From Chloroflexota bacterium (GTDB lineage Bacteria; Chloroflexota; Limnocylindria; Limnocylindrales; CSP1-4), in assembly GCA_021777365.1 (NCBI GenBank), contig JAJYDP010000130.1:1-10258 (forward strand): DNA of 10,258 bases. The letters are read 5' to 3'. The position numbers and the translations under genes are program-made. A model generated the notes under the pieces. The model was given only the letters and a program-made list of their open reading frames with translations, searched no databases and was not told the DNA's origin. Below are positions 6,776 to 10,258 of the stretch, piece by piece (the first letter of the stretch is position 1; the number at the start of each line of letters is the position of its first letter).

Positions 6776-7121
6776 GAACCTGCTCCCGTCGACCTGCGCC
6801 CGAGGTCAGCCGTGCGTGTCACCCTTGTCCGAAGGACCACCTGGGCATCTGGCTGGTTACGCTGCACGATCGACGGCTGGTCCGGCATCTCTTCTGCAGT
6901 TCCCGGTGGGTGGCATACGGAGGCGGGGAAGCGTGGGGCGCGATGCCTTTGCCTCCCCGCCGGTTCGTTCGTCGTGACGACGGCCCTGGATCGCCACCGG
7001 GCAGGCCCGGCGGTGCCCACGCCATGAACATCTCAGGCGCAACTGTGACAAGTTCAACTGAGGCGCGCCCGGGTCCGGCGGCCTGTTCTGGCAGAGCCGG
7101 ATGGCCCGGGAGGCTTGCCGA
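6776..7121 (-). other. 345-base gap upstream of the exporter/sulfur operon: probable promoter and structured leader
   Basis: No convincing gene is seen. Read on the minus strand, it holds an AT-richer island (about 7026-7062) with TTGAAC/TTGTCA hexamers, a CTCAG...CTGAG repeat (7032-7036, 7058-7062) and two CAACTG copies (7040-7045, 7055-7060). No good -10 hexamer was found. Possible hairpins are 6994-7013 (8 pairs, counting one G-U, 4-base loop), 6970-6982 (CGTCG/CGACG), 6922-6929 with 6954-6961 (8 perfect pairs), 6829-6839, and 6791-6807 (GACCT/AGGTC), the last only 3 bases from the GGGAG ribosome site of the exporter. A metal- or sulfur-responsive leader is possible, but I recognise no known riboswitch. 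Confidence 0.3.
7090..7119 (-). terminator. Hairpin directly after moaA
   Basis: On the minus strand GGCAAGCC pairs with GGCTcTGCC (arms 7112-7119 and 7090-7098, one bulged base, 13-base loop), starting three bases after the moaA stop. No T-run follows, as is common for weak terminators in GC-rich genomes. It probably marks the 3' end of the cmd-DUF6457-moaA transcript, or partly separates it from the exporter operon. Confidence 0.35.
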
Positions 7122-8234
7122 TCAGCCGCCGATGACCGTCATAGCCTCCCGGATGGCGTCGGAGGACGCCTCTGACCGCAGCTGGCTGTATTGATCGTCA
7201 CGATCCCGCCACATCGAGACGATGACGGACACCAGCTCGTCATCCGTGGCCCCCGCCCGGAGCAGACCCCGCAGATCGGTGCCGGACGCGCCGAACAGGC
7301 ATGTGAACAGCCTGCCATCGGCGGTGAGCCGGGCGCGTGAGCAGTCGGCGCAGAACGGCCTGGTGACCGAGGCGACCACCCCGAGCTCGCCCGCTCCGTC
7401 GACGTAGCGGAAGCGCTCCGCCACCTCGCCGGCCGCGCGCGGAAGCACGGGCCGGATCGGCAGCTCGGCGTCCACGCGGGCGAGGATCTCCGCCGCGCCC
7501 ACGACGTCCTCCCGATGCCAGCCGTTGGCCGGCCCGACGTCCATGTACTCGATGAACCGGAGGTGGAGGCCATGCTCGCGCGCAAAGCGCGCCATGGGCA
7601 GGATCTGCCCCTCGTTCACGCCGCGCAGGACCACCATGTTGAGCTTGATGGGGGCGAAGCCGGCGGCGATGGCGGCATCGATCCCGGCGAGCACGACGGA
7701 CACCGGGTAGTCAACCCCGGCGAGGCGCCGGAACGTCTCCTCGTCGAGCGCGTCCAGGCTCACCGTGACTCTCCGGAGGCCGGCCTGCCGGAGCCGTGCG
7801 GCCTGGGCGGCGAGGAGGAACCCGTTGGTGGTCAGCCCCAGGTCCTCCAGTCCCGGGAGCGAGGCCAGTCGACCGACCAGGTCGGCCAGGTGGCGCCGCA
7901 GCAGCGGCTCCCCGCCCGTGAGACGGATCTTTCGCACGCCCAGTCGCACGAAGAGCCGGGCGACCCGCTCGGTCTCCTCGAACGAGAGGATCTCGTCCTG
8001 CGGACGGAAGCGCACGGGTGACGCGAGAGGGACGCAGTACCCGCACCGGAAGTTGCATCGGTCGGTCACCGAGACGCGGAGGTCGCGCAGCGGCCGGTCC
8101 AGCCGATCGGCGAGCGGCTTGACGGGCGGAGCTACGCCAGGCGTGCGGGGATCCGCCGTGGTCTTCGTCAAGCTCGCCCTTCCAACCCGCGCGAGCCACG
8201 TGCTCGACCCGCGGGGCTTCGGCGCGTCCCTCAC
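7122..8234 (-). CDS. moaA: MoaA, GTP 3',8-cyclase (molybdenum cofactor biosynthesis)
   Basis: The protein has 370 residues. MoaA is a radical-SAM enzyme that converts GTP to 3',8-cyclo-GTP, the first step of molybdenum cofactor synthesis. The SAM cluster motif is CNFRCGYC (C60, C64, C67), GGEP is at 107-110, the TTNG motif is at 135-138, and the second cluster is C295, C298 and C312 in CADCSRARL...FTC. The chain ends in the Gly-Gly tail needed by the family (VIGG). The family usually has only 20-25 residues before the first cysteine, and here there are 59. GTG 8234 overlaps the upstream stop (GTGA, 8231-8234), which supports it. TTG 8171 has a better ribosome site (GGAAGG, 6 bases away) and would remove 21 residues. 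It is coupled to the DUF6457-like gene and supports a molybdoenzyme encoded nearby. Confidence 0.97.
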   Translation of the reverse strand: MRDAPKPRGSSTWLARVGRASLTKTTADPRTPGVAPPVKPLADRLDRPLRDLRVSVTDRCNFRCGYCVPLASPVRFRPQDEILSFEETERVARLFVRLGVRKIRLTGGEPLLRRHLADLVGRLASLPGLEDLGLTTNGFLLAAQAARLRQAGLRRVTVSLDALDEETFRRLAGVDYPVSVVLAGIDAAIAAGFAPIKLNMVVLRGVNEGQILPMARFAREHGLHLRFIEYMDVGPANGWHREDVVGAAEILARVDAELPIRPVLPRAAGEVAERFRYVDGAGELGVVASVTRPFCADCSRARLTADGRLFTCLFGASGTDLRGLLRAGATDDELVSVIVSMWRDRDDQYSQLRSEASSDAIREAMTVIGG

Positions 8235-8500
8235 GCGCCGGTCTGCTGCTCCAGGTGCGCCACCAACATCTGCAGCGCTGCCGCCCGCTCGTCGGCCGGA
8301 CGCGCCGCCAGGACCAGGCCGACCAGGTACGCGGAGATGGGGGCCGAGATTCGCTCGCTGGCGTGGGCCGCCACACGGGCCAGGTCGAGGATCGCAGTCT
8401 GCTCGGCCGCGCTGGGCGGGGCGCTCGCCGCCGGCAGCTCGCGCATCACGAGCTCGAGCCAGGCTCCGAGGGACAGGGGGTGTTCAGCCTGCGGGGTCAT
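8231..8500 (-). CDS. DUF6457-like small protein linked to molybdenum cofactor genes
   Basis: The protein has 89 residues. The pattern is LGAWLELVMREL (11-22), a short acidic/Ala linker, then LDLARVAAHASERISAPISA (38-57) and YLVGLVLA. This resembles DUF6457 domains, which in GC-rich bacteria are found fused to, or beside, molybdopterin-guanine dinucleotide (MobA) genes. Its biochemical role is not known to me. The predicted structure is mostly helical, with no cysteine and no membrane segment. The ATG at 8500 overlaps the stop of the upstream gene (ATGA, 8497-8500), and its own stop overlaps the moaA start, so the three genes are translationally linked. I place it as an accessory to Moco synthesis by context. 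The family match was made by eye and is less certain than that of moaA. Confidence 0.72.
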   Translation of the reverse strand: MTPQAEHPLSLGAWLELVMRELPAASAPPSAAEQTAILDLARVAAHASERISAPISAYLVGLVLAARPADERAAALQMLVAHLEQQTGA

Positions 8501-8859
8501 CGGGTCGCGCCTCCGTCGTTCGCGTCGTCGGCCGCCTCGAGCACCTCGCGCGCCCAACCGTAGGCCGCCGCCGTGGCGGGGAACCCGGCGGTGGGCACGG
8601 CCAGGACAACGGCATGCAGCAGGGCCTCGGCGCTCATCCCCTCCTCCAGCCCGCGCCGGACGTGGGAGCGCACCGCCCCCTCGGACGACAACCCGATCGC
8701 GATCCCCAGCTTGACCAGCCGTTGCTCGGGCAGGGTGAGCGGGCCGGCCGCGTGGCAGGCCTCAGCCAGCGCATCGTAGGCGCCGGCGACGTCTGGGTAC
8801 GAGGCTCGCAGCGCCAGGTACACGCCCGGGAGGTAGCCGCCTGCGTGCTGGTCGTTCAT
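8497..8859 (-). CDS. Carboxymuconolactone decarboxylase/AhpD-like protein without CxxC
   Basis: The protein has 120 residues. The core LTLPEQRLVKLGIAIGLSSE (41-60) continues SHVRRGLEEGMSAEALLHAV (65-84), then AVPTAGFPATAAAY, and has the order and spacing of the CMD/AhpD fold. In redox-active AhpD-like members a CxxC pair stands just before the conserved His. Here that stretch is SSEGAVRSH: both cysteines are absent while H66 remains, so peroxidase-type thiol chemistry is unlikely. The only cysteine is C35. ATG 8859 has GGAGG 6 bases upstream, and the frame continues upstream without a better start. It is first in the moaA operon. A role with molybdenum cofactor or the neighbouring molybdoenzyme is inferred from position only. 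Confidence 0.8.
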   Translation of the reverse strand: MNDQHAGGYLPGVYLALRASYPDVAGAYDALAEACHAAGPLTLPEQRLVKLGIAIGLSSEGAVRSHVRRGLEEGMSAEALLHAVVLAVPTAGFPATAAAYGWAREVLEAADDANDGGATR

Positions 8860-9146
8860 GGATCCCTCCAGGAGTGAGCGGGAGCGATCGCCCGGCCGTC
8901 GCGTGGCATGGTAGCCGTCCGGACCGCCGATTGCGGTGGCAGTCCGCATGCTGGACGTCCGGTTTGTCGCCAAACGGCAGGCGACGGGCGTGCCGGATGA
9001 CCCCTGACCCACCATCGGAGGTTGACCAGCATGGCAGACGGTGCGGTAGCTCACCGTTAGTCCAGACGGCGAGCCTGGCCCGGGGATTGCGCCCCGCGGG
9101 CACCTGATGCGCTTCGTGGTCACGCTACGGGAGGGAGCAGGGACTC
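8860..9146. promoter_or_regulatory. Divergent intergenic region between the moaA operon and the Fe-S subunit gene
   Basis: The 287 bases separate two divergently read operons and must hold both promoters. For the rightward gene, TTGACC (9022-9027) is a good -35 box, but the -10 is poor. For the leftward operon, TACCAT on the minus strand (8908-8913) is a possible -10 without a clear -35. Repeats include CGTCCGG at 8916-8922 and again exactly 40 bases on (8956-8962), and two overlapping hairpins that exclude each other (GTTTG/CAAAC, 8962-8975; GTCGCC/GGCGAC, 8966-8985). A leader stem lies at 9078-9101. No tRNA, small gene or known riboswitch was recognised. Confidence 0.4.
9038..9057. promoter_or_regulatory. 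Operator-like dyad downstream of TTGACC
   Basis: ACGGTG-N8-CACCGT is a perfect 6-bp inverted repeat with an 8-base centre. It lies 10 bases after the TTGACC hexamer, where the -10 region and transcription start of the Fe-S subunit gene would be. This position suits a repressor site. It could also fold as a hairpin in the RNA. The regulator is unknown. Confidence 0.3.
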
Positions 9147-10139
9147 ATGCCGAACCTGGAATCTCAGGGAGGCGGGGCCACCGGCACGGCCGAACCGGCA
9201 GCCGAGCCCGCCGACGCGACGGCCCTGGAACGACGCGACTTCCTGACCAAAGCTGCAGCCGTCCTGGCGGCCGGTGCTGTCCTCCCATGGGGCGGGCTCG
9301 AGACGACGGTGCTCGCGCCGAGCAGGGAGAAGACCACGAAACGCCGCACCGCCCAGCGCGCCGCGCCAGCCCCCGCGTTCGACGTCAGCCCACAGGCGGA
9401 CGAGGACATCCTGGTCCGCATGCAGCGCGACCTGGTCCGTGCCCTCCAGAAGCCGATCGACCAGCGCCGTTGGGGCATGGTCATCGACACGCGCAAGTGC
9501 GTGGCCTGCATGTCGTGCACCGTCGCGTGTGTGATGGAGAACAAGCTGCCGCCCGGCGTCGTGTATCGACCCGTGATCGACACCGAGATCGGCACCTACC
9601 CCAACGTGACCCGGCAGTTCCTGCCGCGTCCATGCATGCAGTGCGACAACCCGCCGTGCGTGTCGGTCTGCCCGGTCGACGCCACCTGGAAGCGCCCTGA
9701 CGGGATCATCGAGATCGATTACGACGCCTGCATCGGGTGTCGCTACTGCATCACCGCCTGTCCGTACCAGGCCCGCACGTTCGACTTCGGCGAGGACTGG
9801 ACGGACAACGCTGCGACGGGCGCTCCCGCCGCCCTCGTGCTCGCGGGCGCGTCGCAGTACCAGAGGGAGCCGAGTTTCGAGTACAGCGAAAGCTGGAGCC
9901 GCGCCAGCGGACCCATCCCGACCAGCCCGGTGGGCAACGCGCGCAAGTGCCATTTCTGCGTCCACCGGCTGGTGGACGGCCTCCTGCCCATGTGCGTGAC
10001 CACCTGCATCGGCCGCGCCACGATCTTCGGGGATCTGAACGATCCGGACTCGCTGGTATCCGAACTCGCCGCGTCCGCGAATGCGGTCAGGCTCAAGGAA
10101 GACCTCGGCACCGAGCCGAAGGTCTTCTACCTGCTGTGA
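9147..10139 (+). CDS. Tat-exported iron-sulfur subunit (PsrB/TtrB/DsrO-like), four [4Fe-4S] motifs
   Basis: The protein has 330 residues. A twin-arginine signal ([11 protein letters not shown]29/R30, then a hydrophobic run to about 47) indicates export to the outer face of the membrane. No clear AxA cleavage site follows, so it may remain anchored. Sixteen cysteines form four ferredoxin motifs: C118/121/124/128, C163/166/171/175, C195/198/201/205 and C268/271/283/287. This is the layout of electron-transfer subunits in molybdopterin oxidoreductases such as polysulfide, thiosulfate and tetrathionate reductases, and of DsrO. A low-cysteine insert of about 60 residues (207-267) separates the third and fourth motifs. 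ATG 9147 has GGGAGGGAG about 9 bases upstream. A membrane protein gene begins 14 bases after the stop. The type is secure. The substrate is not determined without the catalytic subunit. Confidence 0.92.
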   Translation: MPNLESQGGGATGTAEPAAEPADATALERRDFLTKAAAVLAAGAVLPWGGLETTVLAPSREKTTKRRTAQRAAPAPAFDVSPQADEDILVRMQRDLVRALQKPIDQRRWGMVIDTRKCVACMSCTVACVMENKLPPGVVYRPVIDTEIGTYPNVTRQFLPRPCMQCDNPPCVSVCPVDATWKRPDGIIEIDYDACIGCRYCITACPYQARTFDFGEDWTDNAATGAPAALVLAGASQYQREPSFEYSESWSRASGPIPTSPVGNARKCHFCVHRLVDGLLPMCVTTCIGRATIFGDLNDPDSLVSELAASANAVRLKEDLGTEPKVFYLL

Positions 10140-10153
10140 AGGGCGGTCCGACG

Positions 10154-10258
10154 ATGAGCGTTGCGGCACAGCTTGACAGCGAGGGAACCAGGGGCACGGG
10201 TGGACGCACGGCGGGCAATCGCTCCGCATGGCTGTACGTGTTCGCAGTCGCGTGGCTC
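10154..10258 (+). CDS. N-terminal fragment of a probable membrane anchor (NrfD/PsrC/DsrP-like by context)
   Basis: Only 35 codons fall in the window. A polar, Gly/Thr-rich lead of about 24 residues is followed by a hydrophobic stretch ending WLYVFAVAWL, probably the start of a first transmembrane helix. ATG 10154 is 14 bases after the Fe-S subunit stop, with a weak ribosome site (AAGGGCGG). Iron-sulfur subunits of this kind are usually followed by an NrfD-type quinone-reactive membrane subunit, which is the basis of the call. The sequence itself is too short to prove it. Confidence 0.45.
   Translation, partial: MSVAAQLDSEGTRGTGGRTAGNRSAWLYVFAVAWL

Noticed and set aside
5411..7027. A 538-codon open frame on the plus strand opposite dsrE2, tusA and the metal exporter.
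   Set aside because: It is a GC-rich shadow with Arg/Gly-rich composition and no recognisable domain, and it crosses three genes read from the other strand.
6776..7057. Small minus-strand frames of 66-82 codons in the gap after moaA.
   Set aside because: They are Arg/Pro-rich with no domain, overlap one another in different frames and lack convincing ribosome sites.
9031..9101. A possible tRNA or molybdenum-cofactor riboswitch in the leader of the Fe-S subunit gene.
   Set aside because: The stems do not make a cloverleaf, no T-loop sequence is present, and I could not match the conserved core of a known riboswitch.
9120..10229. A 369-codon minus-strand frame over the Fe-S subunit gene.
   Set aside because: The plus-strand product has sixteen correctly spaced cysteines and a Tat signal. 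The minus-strand text has no domain.

Overview
The window is very GC-rich DNA (by eye about two thirds G+C or more) with tightly packed bacterial operons. It uses ATG and GTG starts, clear GGAGG-type ribosome sites and several 4-base ATGA/GTGA overlaps. No rRNA or other taxonomic marker is present. The DUF6457-like gene and the base composition would fit Actinomycetota or Chloroflexota, but that placement is a guess. I see no insertion sequences, tRNAs, CRISPR arrays or other signs of mobility.

Layout. Almost everything left of 8859 is read leftward (minus strand), in two blocks. Block 1 (8859 to 7122) is a coupled trio: a carboxymuconolactone-decarboxylase/AhpD-like protein, a small DUF6457-like protein and MoaA, the first enzyme of molybdenum cofactor synthesis. 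A gap of about 345 bases (6776-7121) with several possible hairpins follows. Block 2 (6775 to beyond base 1) starts with a CDF-type divalent-metal exporter. It continues through TusA, DsrE2-like, DsrE-like and a second TusA-like protein, then an MvhD-like protein, an HdrA-like flavoprotein with a complete GltD-like NAD(P)H module inserted in its middle, and a second HdrA that runs off the left edge. Right of a divergent regulatory region (8860-9146), a Tat-exported iron-sulfur subunit with four [4Fe-4S] motifs is read rightward. It is followed by the first 35 codons of a probable membrane anchor (NrfD-type by position).

How it may work together. TusA, DsrE and DsrE2 families carry persulfide sulfur between cytoplasmic proteins. 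HdrA and MvhD families pass electrons through FAD and Fe-S clusters, and the GltD-like module supplies an NAD(P)H site. The simplest reading is a cytoplasmic sulfur-relay/electron-transfer system that couples oxidation or reduction of sulfane sulfur (or a protein-bound disulfide) to NAD(P)H. No dsrAB, hdrB, hdrC or lipoate-binding-protein gene is visible, so the catalytic partner lies outside the window or is missing. The moaA block and the divergent Fe-S subunit point to a molybdopterin oxidoreductase, possibly a sulfur-compound enzyme, just to the right. The fused HdrA-GltD-HdrA protein, its QmoA/QmoB-like pairing with the second HdrA, the MvhD lacking its N-terminal cysteines, and the metal exporter coupled to tusA are the points most worth a second look.
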